From Paenilisteria rustica (GTDB lineage Bacteria > Bacillota > Bacilli > Lactobacillales > Listeriaceae): a DNA stretch of 64,000 nt. Of this stretch, positions 8,084 to 15,983 are shown one piece after another. Numbering within the stretch: the first letter of the stretch is position 1; each line of letters starts with the position of its first letter. The notes below the pieces were generated by a model that did not search any database, was not told the DNA's origin, and was given only the letters and a program-made list of their open reading frames with translations. The position numbers and the translations under genes were made by a program. The stretch spans positions 267,688 through 331,687 of the forward strand of contig NZ_JABJVM010000003.1 in assembly GCF_013820765.1 (NCBI RefSeq), in the 5' to 3' direction.

Positions 8084-8157
8084 CTCAGAATTGGACGGCT
8101 AATTTTGCGAATGAGGCAGTGATTAAGTACTTTTATAAAAATGGATTTGGAATTTAG
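8080..8157 (+). pseudogene. Possible 3' remnant of a lost gene
   Basis: Between the repeats and the next gene, one frame reads LAQNWTANFANEAVIKYFYK and ends at TAG 8157. It looks like the end of a real protein but has no start or ribosome site, because the repeats and a TGA cut it off. The repeat insertion may have deleted the rest of a gene here. I do not recognise the family. Confidence 0.25.
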
Positions 8158-8173
8158 AAAGGAAGTTTGACTG

Positions 8174-9226
8174 ATGAAGAAATTGATTGCTACGGAGCCG
8201 CGGGTTGCGGATTTGGTGGAATATGTGGATCGGGAATTGGCTAAGGATGAGGCGCGGATTCAAGTGAAGTTTGCGTCGCCTAAGCATGGTACGGAGGTCG
8301 TTGATTTTCGTGGTGTGAGCCCGTTTATTGATGAGGAGTTTAACGAGGAATGGAATATGTTTATGCCGCGCGCGGAAGGTTCTGCGCGTGGGATTGTGTT
8401 CGGGGAGTTTCAGCTCGGGAACATGGTTGTCGGCGAAATTGTTGAGATTGGCGCGGATGTGACGGAGTACGCGATTGGGGATATGGTTTGCTCGTACGGG
8501 CCGATTATGGAGACGGTGATCGTGAAGGCGGTTGATAATTATAAGCTGCGGAAAATGCCTGCGGGCGCGAGTTGGAAAAATGCAGTTTGTTATGATCCAG
8601 CGCAGTTTGCGATGAGTGGTGTTCGTGAGGCGCATGTGCGTGCGGGCGATTATGTCGTGGTCGTTGGGCTCGGCGCGATTGGCCAAATTGCGATTCAACT
8701 GGCGAAAAAGGCTGGTGCGAGTATCGTGATTGGTGTCGATCCTTTGGAACATCGTCGCGAAATTGCGATGCGTCATGGTGCGGATGCTTGCTTTAATCCG
8801 ATTGGGACGGATGTCGGGTTTGAGGTTAAGAAATTGACTGGCAAACTTGGTGCGGACTCGATTATTGAGACGAGTGGGAATTCGCAGGCTCTTGAGGCGG
8901 CGCTACGTGGGATTGCGTACGGTGGGATTATTTCGTATGTGGCGTTTGCGAAGCCGTTTCCAGATGGATTTAATTTGGGACGCGAGGCGCATTTTAATAA
9001 TGCCAAAATCGTGTTTGCGCGTGCGTCGAGTGAGCCGAATCCGGATTATCCGCGTTGGAATCGGAAGCGAATTGAGGAAACGTGCTGGGAACTTTTGATG
9101 AACGGGTATTTGGATTGTGAGGATTTGATTGATCCGATTGTAAGTCTGGACGAGAGTGCGCAGGCCTATATGAAGTACGTGGATCAGAATCCAGATTTGA
9201 GTATTAAGATGGGAATCGAACTTTAA
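8174..9226 (+). CDS. ycjQ: Zinc-type alcohol dehydrogenase, D-guloside dehydrogenase-like (YcjQ)
   Basis: This 350-residue medium-chain dehydrogenase has a GroES-like N-terminal half (GNMVVGEIVEIGADVTEY) and a Rossmann half with the nucleotide motif VVVGLGAIGQIAIQ (about residues 159-172), then GVDPLEHRREIAMRHGAD. By position it matches E. coli YcjQ, which oxidises the C3 hydroxyl of D-gulose or gulosides with NAD. With the next two products (YcjR, YcjS) it would convert D-gulosides to D-glucosides through 3-keto intermediates. The start ATG follows GAAAGGAAG. The catalytic zinc ligands cannot be assigned with confidence by eye. Confidence 0.75.
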   Translation: MKKLIATEPRVADLVEYVDRELAKDEARIQVKFASPKHGTEVVDFRGVSPFIDEEFNEEWNMFMPRAEGSARGIVFGEFQLGNMVVGEIVEIGADVTEYAIGDMVCSYGPIMETVIVKAVDNYKLRKMPAGASWKNAVCYDPAQFAMSGVREAHVRAGDYVVVVGLGAIGQIAIQLAKKAGASIVIGVDPLEHRREIAMRHGADACFNPIGTDVGFEVKKLTGKLGADSIIETSGNSQALEAALRGIAYGGIISYVAFAKPFPDGFNLGREAHFNNAKIVFARASSEPNPDYPRWNRKRIEETCWELLMNGYLDCEDLIDPIVSLDESAQAYMKYVDQNPDLSIKMGIEL

Positions 9227-9239
9227 AAGGAGACGGACA

Positions 9240-10034
9240 ATGATGAAAATTGGGACGCAGAATCAAGCATTTTTTCCAGAGGGTATCATGGAGAAATTCG
9301 AATACGTGAAGGAAATGGGTTTTGAAGGTTTCGAAATCGACGGAAAACTGCTTGTGGAAAACGTGGCGGAGGTCAAAGCGGCGATTGCGGCGACTGGAAT
9401 TCCAGTTTCGACGGCGTGTGGCGGTTATGACGGCTGGATCGGTGATTTTATCGAAGAGCGTCGTTTACGTGGATTACAAGAAATCAAGGTAATTTTGGAA
9501 GCGCTGCAAGAGGTTGGTGGAAAAGGGATTGTAGTTCCTGCGGCTTGGGGAATGTTCACGTATCGCTTACCGCCAATGGTTTCGCCGCGTTCGGAAGCTG
9601 GTGATTTCAAAGCTGTGAGTGAGTCGCTCGTTTATTTGGACGGGATTGCGGCGGAGACTGGGACGACGATTTTCTTGGAGCCGCTTAATCGCTATCAGGA
9701 TCACATGATTAATTTGCTGGGCGATGCGCGTCGTTATATTGAGACGAATAACTTGAAACATGTGAAAATTATCGCGGACTTTTATCATATGAATATTGAG
9801 GAAGACGGGATTTCGGAGGCACTTCACGCGAATCGTGATTTGGTGGAGCATGTGCATGTGGCCGACAATCATCGCTATCAGCCTGGCAGTGGATCGCTTG
9901 ATTTTAAAAAGCATTTCGACCAGTTGAAGGCGGATGGCTATGACGGATTCTTGACGTTTGAATGCCGAGTTCGTGCGGAAAATCCGGAAAAAGCGTATCG
10001 GGATGCATTGGAACATTTGAAGCTATGTAGATAA
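9240..10034 (+). CDS. ycjR: TIM-barrel sugar epimerase/isomerase (YcjR-like)
   Basis: The 264-residue protein belongs to the xylose-isomerase-like TIM-barrel superfamily. Candidate metal ligands lie in the usual strand ends: FLEPLNRYQDHM, IIADFYHMNIEE, HVHVADNHRYQPG and FLTFECRV. In the E. coli cluster YcjR epimerises C4 of a 3-keto-guloside, and the same position here between YcjQ-like and YcjS-like enzymes supports that role. Either of two adjacent ATGs (9240 or 9243) may be used after AAAAGGAG. A hairpin follows the gene. Confidence 0.75.
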   Translation: MMKIGTQNQAFFPEGIMEKFEYVKEMGFEGFEIDGKLLVENVAEVKAAIAATGIPVSTACGGYDGWIGDFIEERRLRGLQEIKVILEALQEVGGKGIVVPAAWGMFTYRLPPMVSPRSEAGDFKAVSESLVYLDGIAAETGTTIFLEPLNRYQDHMINLLGDARRYIETNNLKHVKIIADFYHMNIEEDGISEALHANRDLVEHVHVADNHRYQPGSGSLDFKKHFDQLKADGYDGFLTFECRVRAENPEKAYRDALEHLKLCR

Positions 10035-10040
10035 TGATGA

Positions 10041-10069
10041 GCTGCCTCTAAATCTGATTTGGAGGCAGC
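10041..10069 (+). other. Intercistronic hairpin between ycjR-like and ycjS-like genes
   Basis: GCTGCCTC and GAGGCAGC (10041-10048 and 10062-10069) pair, and the stem extends inward through TAAATC/GATTTG with one wobble. It is followed by ATTTAAAGGGGG rather than a T-run, so it looks like an mRNA-stability or partial-termination hairpin more than a full terminator. Confidence 0.6.
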
Positions 10070-10089
10070 ATTTAAAGGGGGAACATGAA

Positions 10090-11124
10090 GTGAAGAAAGT
10101 GGCGATTATTGGCGCGGGACAGGTGGCTGAGAAGGTGCATGCGGCGTATTATAAAACGCGGACGCAGGAATTGGAGCTGGTCGCGGTTGTTGATCCGGAC
10201 GCGACTCGAGCGGCGGATTTTGCAGAACAGAATGGTTTTGCGCGTAGTTATGTGGATGCAGCCGAGATGTTTGAGGCGGAAAAACCAGATATGGTGAGTA
10301 TTTGTACACCGAATCGGTTTCATTTTGATAATGTCATGTTAGCGTTGTCACATGGGGCTGCTGTCATGTGTGAGAAGCCGCCAGCGATGACGGCGAGTGA
10401 GGCGCAGCAGATGCGTGATTTAGCGGTGGAGCGTGGTCTTGTTTTGGCGTACGATTTTCATCACCGATTTGCGACGGATATGCGCGACGTGAAGCAGGCT
10501 TATGCGGATGGCGTTTTGGGCGAGGTTTACATGACCAAAGCGAAGGCATTGCGCCGTTCGGGGGTTCCAGGTTGGGGCTCATTCACGAATAAGGCATTGC
10601 AGGGCGGTGGTCCATTGATCGATATTGGTATTCACATGCTCGACGCGGCGATGTACGTGTTGGATTTTCCGAATGTCAAAAAAGTGACTGCTAAAATGTT
10701 TCAAAAAATTGGGACAAAGAAGTCGGAAGGGACTTTTGGTACGTGGGATCCTACAAAATATGATGTGGAAGACGCGGTTTTTGCGTTTATTGAGTTTGAA
10801 AATGGTGGCTTGTTGCAGTTGGAGACTTCTTTTGTATTGCAGATGAAGGAAAGTTCCGTTTTGAATGTGGAATTCTTTGGTGATGAGGCTGGCGCGACGT
10901 TGTTTCCGGCGGAGATTTACACTGATCGGGCTGGTGAATTGGTCACGATTTTGAAGAATGAAACGGCGGATGAAGAGCGACATGCAAAAAGTATGCAGGC
11001 GTTTGTGGATCGGGTGCTTGGCGCGGATGTGATGGTGGCTGACGCAGAGCAGGGTTATCAGGTTCAGCGTTTGATTGAGGCGATTTACGAATCAGCAGAA
11101 AAAGGTGAGAGTGTATATTTATGA
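10090..11124 (+). CDS. ycjS: GFO/IDH/MocA oxidoreductase, D-glucoside 3-dehydrogenase-like (YcjS)
   Basis: The 344-residue protein begins with the Rossmann motif VAIIGAGQVAEKVH, followed by VSICTPNRFH and the family signature CEKPPAMT that contains the catalytic-region lysine. The C-terminal half is the usual substrate-binding sheet (GGGPLIDIGIHMLD). GFO/IDH/MocA enzymes use NAD(P) on sugars, and the E. coli homologue YcjS interconverts D-glucosides and their 3-keto forms. The start is GTG at 10090, because the ATG at 10085 is followed at once by a stop. Its stop overlaps the next start as ATGA. Confidence 0.8.
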   Translation: MKKVAIIGAGQVAEKVHAAYYKTRTQELELVAVVDPDATRAADFAEQNGFARSYVDAAEMFEAEKPDMVSICTPNRFHFDNVMLALSHGAAVMCEKPPAMTASEAQQMRDLAVERGLVLAYDFHHRFATDMRDVKQAYADGVLGEVYMTKAKALRRSGVPGWGSFTNKALQGGGPLIDIGIHMLDAAMYVLDFPNVKKVTAKMFQKIGTKKSEGTFGTWDPTKYDVEDAVFAFIEFENGGLLQLETSFVLQMKESSVLNVEFFGDEAGATLFPAEIYTDRAGELVTILKNETADEERHAKSMQAFVDRVLGADVMVADAEQGYQVQRLIEAIYESAEKGESVYL

Positions 11125-13313
11125 GTAGAATTAGTGTATTACGGGAGAGTAAAATAGATCCACATTATTTCGATACGTATGCGAGTTTGATGACGACTGG
11201 GAACGGCTATATGGGCGTTCGCGCGGGATTTGAGGAAGATTACCCGGAGCAGACGCGTGGCATGTTTGTAGCGGGAATTTATAATAAAGCGCAAGGGCAA
11301 GTGAGTTCTGATTTGGTGAATTTGCCTGATGTGACGCGGTTTGAGTTCGAAATCGATGGCGTGAATTTCTCGATGCATAGCGGTGAAGTTCTGGATTTTG
11401 AACGAGTTTATGATTTGGCGACGGGCGAGGTGTGTCGCGAATTGGTTTGGCAACATCCGAATGGGAAGCGGTTTGAGCTTTGTCTGAAGCGTTTTGTGAG
11501 TAAGAAGGAATTACATAAGGTGTATGCGAAAGTTGTGATTACGAGCCTTTCGGGAGACGCGGATGTGCGGATTCGGACGGGAATTGATGGTCAGCAGACG
11601 AACTTTGGGACGCAGCATTTGGTGGAGAAGTCGCTTCGTGTGTTTAGCGAAACGTGGATGCAAGGCGATTATGTGACGACGCAAAGTGGGCAGGATGTGA
11701 CGGTGACGTCGATGATTAGCGCGCCAGGCAGTTTCGTGGCGAAGAATCGACAGTTACTCGTGACGGTGAATGAGAAGTTGGTGGCGAATGAGCCATTTTT
11801 GCTGGAAAAGGTAAGCGTTATCGCAACGAGTTTGGAGACGGATAATCCGGCTGAATTTGGACTTGGTGAAATCCGCGAGGCGAAGAGTTATGACGAAGCT
11901 TTGGCGGAATCACGCGCTTCTTGGCAGGAATTTTGGCAGGATTATCGGGTTGAGGTGACGTCGGAAAATGCGTTTGATCAGTTGGCGCTGGATTTTGCAA
12001 CATATCATTTGGAAGCGATGACACCGGCTCACGATGAGCGTTTTAGTGTTGGGGCGAAAGGGCTGACGGGTGAGGGTTATAAGGGTCACGTGTTCTGGGA
12101 TACGGAGATTTTTATTGCACCGTTTCATTTGTATAATCATCCGGAAAAGGCGCGAAAGTTGTTGCGTTATCGTTATCTTCATTTGGAGCAGGCGCGTGAA
12201 AAAGCTTCGAAAAATGGCTACCAAGGGGCGTTGTTTCCGTGGGAGAGCGCGTTTAGTGGAGAAGAAGAGACGCCTGAATTTGCAGCGATTAACGTTCGGA
12301 CTGGGAAGCGTCAAAAAGTGGCGTCGGCTCTTGCGGAACACCATATCGTGGCGGATGTTGCGCATGCTGTGGTCAATTATTATGAGGCGAGCCAAGATGA
12401 ACTGTTTATGGAGCATGATGGTTTGCAAATTTTGCAGGAAACAGCGCGTTTTTGGTTAAGTAGGGCTGTATTAAAGGACGGGAAATATGTTATATTAGAT
12501 GTAATCGGTCCGGACGAGTATACGGAACATGTGGATAATAACGCGTACACGAATTATTTGGCGCACGAAAATGTGTACCAGACGTTGCGCTTTATGGCGA
12601 AATATGGGCAAAAACATACGGCGTTTTATGATTTATGTGAGGCGTTTTTACGGAAAATTTATTTACCGCAGGCGGATGCTTCGAAATTGATTCCGCAAGA
12701 TGATACGTTTTTGGATAAACCAGAAATTGATTTGACGGAATACAAGGCGCGGCAGGGATCTCAGGCGATTTTGCTAGATTATTCGCGGGCGGAAGTGAAT
12801 GAGATGCAGATTTTGAAGCAAGCGGATGTCGTGATGTTGCTTTATTTGATGCCGAATCTGTTTGCGGAGGACATTGTGGCGCGGAATTTGGATTATTATG
12901 AGGCGCACACGATTCACGATTCTTCGCTGAGTAAGGCGATTCATGCGATTGTGGCGAATCGGGTTGGTCAGCAGGATAAGGCGTATCGCTTCTTCGAGGA
13001 GGCGTGCCGTATTGATTTGGAGGCGGCTCCTGGTGGGACGGATGAAGGTGTGCATGCCGCGTCGCTTGGTGCGATTTGGTTATCGGCGATTTTCGGTTTT
13101 GGTGGTGTGGCGATTGCGGATGGCGAACTGCATTTGAATCCGCGACTACCGGCTGGATGGAAGCGCTTGGCATTCTCATTCGTATGGCACGGGGAGCGCT
13201 TGGAAATCGAGCTGGAATCGGATAAAATTCGCGTGACAAAAGAGACGACAGCGCCAATTCAGATTCACATTTTTGGTGAGAAGCACAGTATGACGACAGG
13301 ACTAGAAATTTAA
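11121..13313 (+). CDS. ycjT: GH65 glycoside phosphorylase, probable kojibiose phosphorylase (YcjT)
   Basis: This 730-residue GH65 enzyme starts with the family block YFDTYASLMTTGNGYMGVRA and carries the general acid Glu in VIGPDEYTEHVDNNAYTN, together with the VFWDTEIFIAPF segment. GH65 phosphorylases (maltose, trehalose, kojibiose, nigerose) invert the anomeric centre and release beta-glucose-1-phosphate. The gene order matches E. coli ycjT, shown to be a kojibiose phosphorylase, and the beta-phosphoglucomutase gene downstream fits the product. The domain order is complete: beta-sandwich, linker, alpha/alpha barrel and C-terminal sheet. It overlaps the upstream stop by 4 bp. Substrate is inferred by synteny. 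Confidence 0.85.
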   Translation: MSRISVLRESKIDPHYFDTYASLMTTGNGYMGVRAGFEEDYPEQTRGMFVAGIYNKAQGQVSSDLVNLPDVTRFEFEIDGVNFSMHSGEVLDFERVYDLATGEVCRELVWQHPNGKRFELCLKRFVSKKELHKVYAKVVITSLSGDADVRIRTGIDGQQTNFGTQHLVEKSLRVFSETWMQGDYVTTQSGQDVTVTSMISAPGSFVAKNRQLLVTVNEKLVANEPFLLEKVSVIATSLETDNPAEFGLGEIREAKSYDEALAESRASWQEFWQDYRVEVTSENAFDQLALDFATYHLEAMTPAHDERFSVGAKGLTGEGYKGHVFWDTEIFIAPFHLYNHPEKARKLLRYRYLHLEQAREKASKNGYQGALFPWESAFSGEEETPEFAAINVRTGKRQKVASALAEHHIVADVAHAVVNYYEASQDELFMEHDGLQILQETARFWLSRAVLKDGKYVILDVIGPDEYTEHVDNNAYTNYLAHENVYQTLRFMAKYGQKHTAFYDLCEAFLRKIYLPQADASKLIPQDDTFLDKPEIDLTEYKARQGSQAILLDYSRAEVNEMQILKQADVVMLLYLMPNLFAEDIVARNLDYYEAHTIHDSSLSKAIHAIVANRVGQQDKAYRFFEEACRIDLEAAPGGTDEGVHAASLGAIWLSAIFGFGGVAIADGELHLNPRLPAGWKRLAFSFVWHGERLEIELESDKIRVTKETTAPIQIHIFGEKHSMTTGLEI

Positions 13314-13334
13314 ATTTTGGAAGGAAGAGCGATC

Positions 13335-14450
13335 ATGAAGATAGTCATTGCCCCAGATTCATATAAGGAAAGTTTAACAGCGCAGGAGGTTGCCGAGGCG
13401 ATTCGAGTGGGATTTGCTGGCGTATTTCCAGACGCGGAGTATCAGCTTTTGCCTGTGGGCGATGGTGGGGAAGGAACGATTGCGATTCTGGCGGCGGCGT
13501 CTGGTGGCGTGATGGAGGAAGTGCGCGTGACGGGGCCACTCGGTGAAGTTGTGACGGCAAAAATGGCATTTAGCGCGGATCGGACGCGGGCGTTTATTGA
13601 GATGGCGGAGGCGTGCGGCTTGCATTTAGTGCCGCTTGCAAAACGTGATCCGCTTGCGGTTAGCACGGCAGGTGTCGGCGAGTTAATCAAGCATGCGCTG
13701 GACGCGAAGGTGCGGGAAATCGTGATTGGTGTCGGTGGAAGTGCCTCGCATGACGGCGGAATCGGCATGGCTGCGGCACTTGGCGCGCGATTCTATAATT
13801 TACGTGGTGAGCAGCAGACTCCGATTGGTGCGAATTTGAGCGCGATTAGCTCGGTTTCGCTGACGGATCTCGATTCGAGGCTCACGGAAACAACGATTCG
13901 GATTGCGGCTGACGTGGAGAATCCGCTCTGTGGTGAGAACGGGGCTGCTGCTGTTTTTGGACCGCAAAAAGGATTGGTGCAGGACAAGATTGCGAGCATT
14001 GATAACGCGATGCAAGGCTTTTATTCGATTTTTGAGCATGATGTACGCACGTTGCCAGGAAGTGGTGCTGGTGGCGGAATGGGCGCTGGTTTGATGCTAT
14101 TTACAGGTGCAAAATTTGAGCCAGGAATTGAGCTTGTTTTGCGGGAGTTGAAGATGGAAGAAGCTTGCGCAGACGCGGATATTGTCGTAGTTGGCGAGGG
14201 TCGCATGGACGGTCAGACGGTCTTTGGGAAAGCGCCGATTGGTGTTGCGAACTGCGCGCCAGAAAACACGACGGTAATTGGGATTTGTGGTAGTATTGGA
14301 GATGGAATTGAAGCGGTTTATCCAAAAATAGATGCGGTGTTTCCAACGATTGCAACAGCTGGAACGCTCGCTGAAATTTTGCCTAAAACGCGTGAAAATA
14401 TTGAACGAACAGCCCGAAATGTGGCGGTTCTGCTGAAGGGGAGAATATAG
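13335..14450 (+). CDS. Glycerate kinase (GarK/GlxK family)
   Basis: This 371-residue kinase has family motifs IVIAPDSYKESL at the N-terminus, GVGGSASHDGGIGMAAALG (about 137-155), LPGSGAGGGMGAGL and GEGRMDGQTVFGKAPIGV. Glycerate kinases phosphorylate D-glycerate to 2- or 3-phosphoglycerate with ATP. The gene is not part of the E. coli ycj cluster as I know it. Its presence here would feed glycerate released by the glucosylglycerate-type phosphorylase into lower glycolysis. The ATG at 13335 has AGGAAG upstream. A longer reading from 13317 lacks a suitable site. Its stop overlaps the next start by one base (TAGTG). Confidence 0.9.
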   Translation: MKIVIAPDSYKESLTAQEVAEAIRVGFAGVFPDAEYQLLPVGDGGEGTIAILAAASGGVMEEVRVTGPLGEVVTAKMAFSADRTRAFIEMAEACGLHLVPLAKRDPLAVSTAGVGELIKHALDAKVREIVIGVGGSASHDGGIGMAAALGARFYNLRGEQQTPIGANLSAISSVSLTDLDSRLTETTIRIAADVENPLCGENGAAAVFGPQKGLVQDKIASIDNAMQGFYSIFEHDVRTLPGSGAGGGMGAGLMLFTGAKFEPGIELVLRELKMEEACADADIVVVGEGRMDGQTVFGKAPIGVANCAPENTTVIGICGSIGDGIEAVYPKIDAVFPTIATAGTLAEILPKTRENIERTARNVAVLLKGRI

Positions 14451-15109
14451 TGAGACAGTTAGAAGCAGTTATTTTTGATTTAGATGGAGTCATCACAGAC
14501 AGCGCGCACTTTCATTATTTGGCTTGGAAGCAACTAGCAGCGGACATTGATATCGAGATCGACGAGGCCTTCAATGAAACGTTAAAAGGAATCAGCCGCA
14601 TGGATTCGCTCGACCTGATTTTAGCAAAAGGTGGACGTGAAAAAGACTTCACATTGGAGCAAAAAGAGGAATTGGCGGCGAAGAAAAACGCGCATTACGT
14701 GGAGTTGTTGAAAGATTTGTCTCCCGCGGATATCTTGCCTGGCATCAAGCCATTGCTCGACGCGATTCGTGCAGCAAACTTGAAAATCGCCCTAGCTTCG
14801 GTTTCTAAAAATGCGCCGATGGTTCTGGCAGCGCTCGATTTGACGGACAGTTTTGACTACCTTGCTGATGCTGCTAAAATCACGCATTCCAAACCAGACC
14901 CAGAAATCTTCCTAGTAGCAGCCGCTGGACTTGGCGTGGAGTCTGCGAACGCGGTCGGAATCGAGGATGCACAAGCTGGTGTGGAAGCCATTAAATCCGC
15001 TGGTATGAAAGCGATTGGCGTCGGAGCTGGTCTCATCGGAACAGATGAATTAGTCAGCGACACATCGAAGCTAACACTGGCAATGATTCAGAAAGTATTC
15101 CAAATTTAA
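14450..15109 (+). CDS. pgmB: Beta-phosphoglucomutase
   Basis: The 219-residue HAD-superfamily protein carries the nucleophile/acid pair Asp10 and Asp12 in FDLDGVITDSA, the sugar-specific cap (KGISRMDSLDLIL), the Ser/Lys blocks LASVSKN and HSKPDPEIF, and the acidic motif GIEDAQAGVEAI. Beta-phosphoglucomutase converts beta-glucose-1-phosphate from inverting phosphorylases to glucose-6-phosphate. It is the last gene of the operon, with a GTG start overlapping the previous stop, and a terminator follows. It corresponds to E. coli ycjU. Confidence 0.93.
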   Translation: MRQLEAVIFDLDGVITDSAHFHYLAWKQLAADIDIEIDEAFNETLKGISRMDSLDLILAKGGREKDFTLEQKEELAAKKNAHYVELLKDLSPADILPGIKPLLDAIRAANLKIALASVSKNAPMVLAALDLTDSFDYLADAAKITHSKPDPEIFLVAAAGLGVESANAVGIEDAQAGVEAIKSAGMKAIGVGAGLIGTDELVSDTSKLTLAMIQKVFQI

Positions 15110-15116
15110 TATAAAG

Positions 15117-15152
15117 AAGTAGCGTGAAAATCGGATTTCGAGCTACTTTTTT
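15117..15152 (+). terminator. Terminator of the glucoside operon
   Basis: AAGTAGC and GCTACTT form the base of a stem with further pairing inside (GAAAATC/GATTTC), followed by TTTTTT. Confidence 0.8.
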
Positions 15153-15176
15153 GCTTAGTTTGGGTAATAAATAATC

Positions 15177-15329
15177 ATGCTCAGCCGACACACATCCGCA
15201 CTCGATTTGCGCTACTATAAAAATCTAGACTTACATGCATACGTGAAAAAATGCGAGATTGACCAAGCGTTGTTGTTTTTCAATAATAATTCGATTTATG
15301 CGACACCACAATTAACAACATTCAAATAG
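15177..15329 (+). pseudogene. Unrecognised 50-codon ORF, possible gene remnant
   Basis: One open frame of 50 residues contains LRYYKNLDLHAYVKKCEIDQ and ends just before the AGGAGG of the next gene. It has no ribosome site at its ATG, and the composition looks like part of a real protein. I do not recognise the family. It may be the 3' end of a decayed gene. Confidence 0.3.
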
Positions 15330-15340
15330 GAGGAGAAGCA

Positions 15341-15736
15341 ATGTTAACGCAAGAAACAATCATGCAAGTCGCCACAAGTGAGGCAAACGCAGGAGATTTT
15401 CCAAAAGTTGTGCAAGGTTTCAAGGCGGCCGGCGTTGTGAAATACGATTACCTCGTTAAAACTGGAATGTACGTTTTCTGGGATGCAGAGGGTACAAACG
15501 TCGAAGCGCAATTAAACGGTGTACCGAAAAATGTAGCTGCGAAATCATCCGCAATTGGAATAAAGAACGCAGTCAAACAAGCGCAATCTGGCAAAATTGA
15601 TTTCGAGCAGTTTTGCGAGTTGGCAGGCGCGGCGGGTGTTCCAGTTTGGCATTCGGATTTGGCTGAGATGATGGTCACATATGAAGACGGTGCTGACATG
15701 GTATTACTACAAGAACCGATTCCTACCGTTAAATAA
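15341..15736 (+). CDS. DUF1398 family protein (YbcV-like)
   Basis: This 131-residue soluble protein starts at an ATG after AGGAGGAGAAGCA. The text VAAKSSAIGIKNAVKQAQSG and FEQFCELAGAAGVPVWHSDL fits the DUF1398 family of small proteins found in phages and bacteria. The motif near the C-terminus, VWHSDLAEMMVTYED, is the most conserved part. The biochemical function of the family is not established. It is a single-gene unit with its own terminator. Confidence 0.7.
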   Translation: MLTQETIMQVATSEANAGDFPKVVQGFKAAGVVKYDYLVKTGMYVFWDAEGTNVEAQLNGVPKNVAAKSSAIGIKNAVKQAQSGKIDFEQFCELAGAAGVPVWHSDLAEMMVTYEDGADMVLLQEPIPTVK

Positions 15737-15741
15737 ACATG

Positions 15742-15777
15742 AAAAAGAGATGGCTCAAGTTGAGAATCTCTTTTTTC
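15742..15777 (+). terminator. Terminator after DUF1398 gene
   Basis: AAAAAGAGAT and ATCTCTTTTTT arms flank a 14-nt loop with a T-run. Confidence 0.85.
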
Positions 15778-15852
15778 ATATGCATAATTTTAATAAATAA
15801 GGGTATAAGGTAATAATGTCGAAGGGGACATGGAAGAGGGGGAAATTAGCGT

Positions 15853-15930
15853 ATGCATTTGCTGATTATTGGTATCATTCTTCTTGGAATTGGACTTTTT
15901 ATTTTTAAACCGCAAAATCGTGAGGAGTAA
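15853..15930 (+). CDS. 25-residue single-pass membrane peptide
   Basis: ATG at 15853 follows AGAGGGGG and opens a 25-codon frame. MHLLIIGIILLGIGLFIF forms one hydrophobic helix and KPQNREE a charged tail. Its own terminator follows within 10 bp, which supports a transcribed unit. Such tiny membrane peptides can be regulators, type I toxin-like peptides or subunits, and no family was recognised. Confidence 0.5.
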   Translation: MHLLIIGIILLGIGLFIFKPQNREE

Positions 15931-15936
15931 CATAAT

Positions 15937-15983
15937 AAAACTCTAGAAAACCGATGAAAAAATCGGCGCTCTAGAGTTTTTCT
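15937..15983. terminator. Bidirectional terminator
   Basis: AAAACTCTAGA and TCTAGAGTTTT outer arms plus an inner CCGAT/ATCGG stem, with A and T runs on either side. It ends both the small peptide transcript and the convergent PucR-type gene. Confidence 0.85.
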
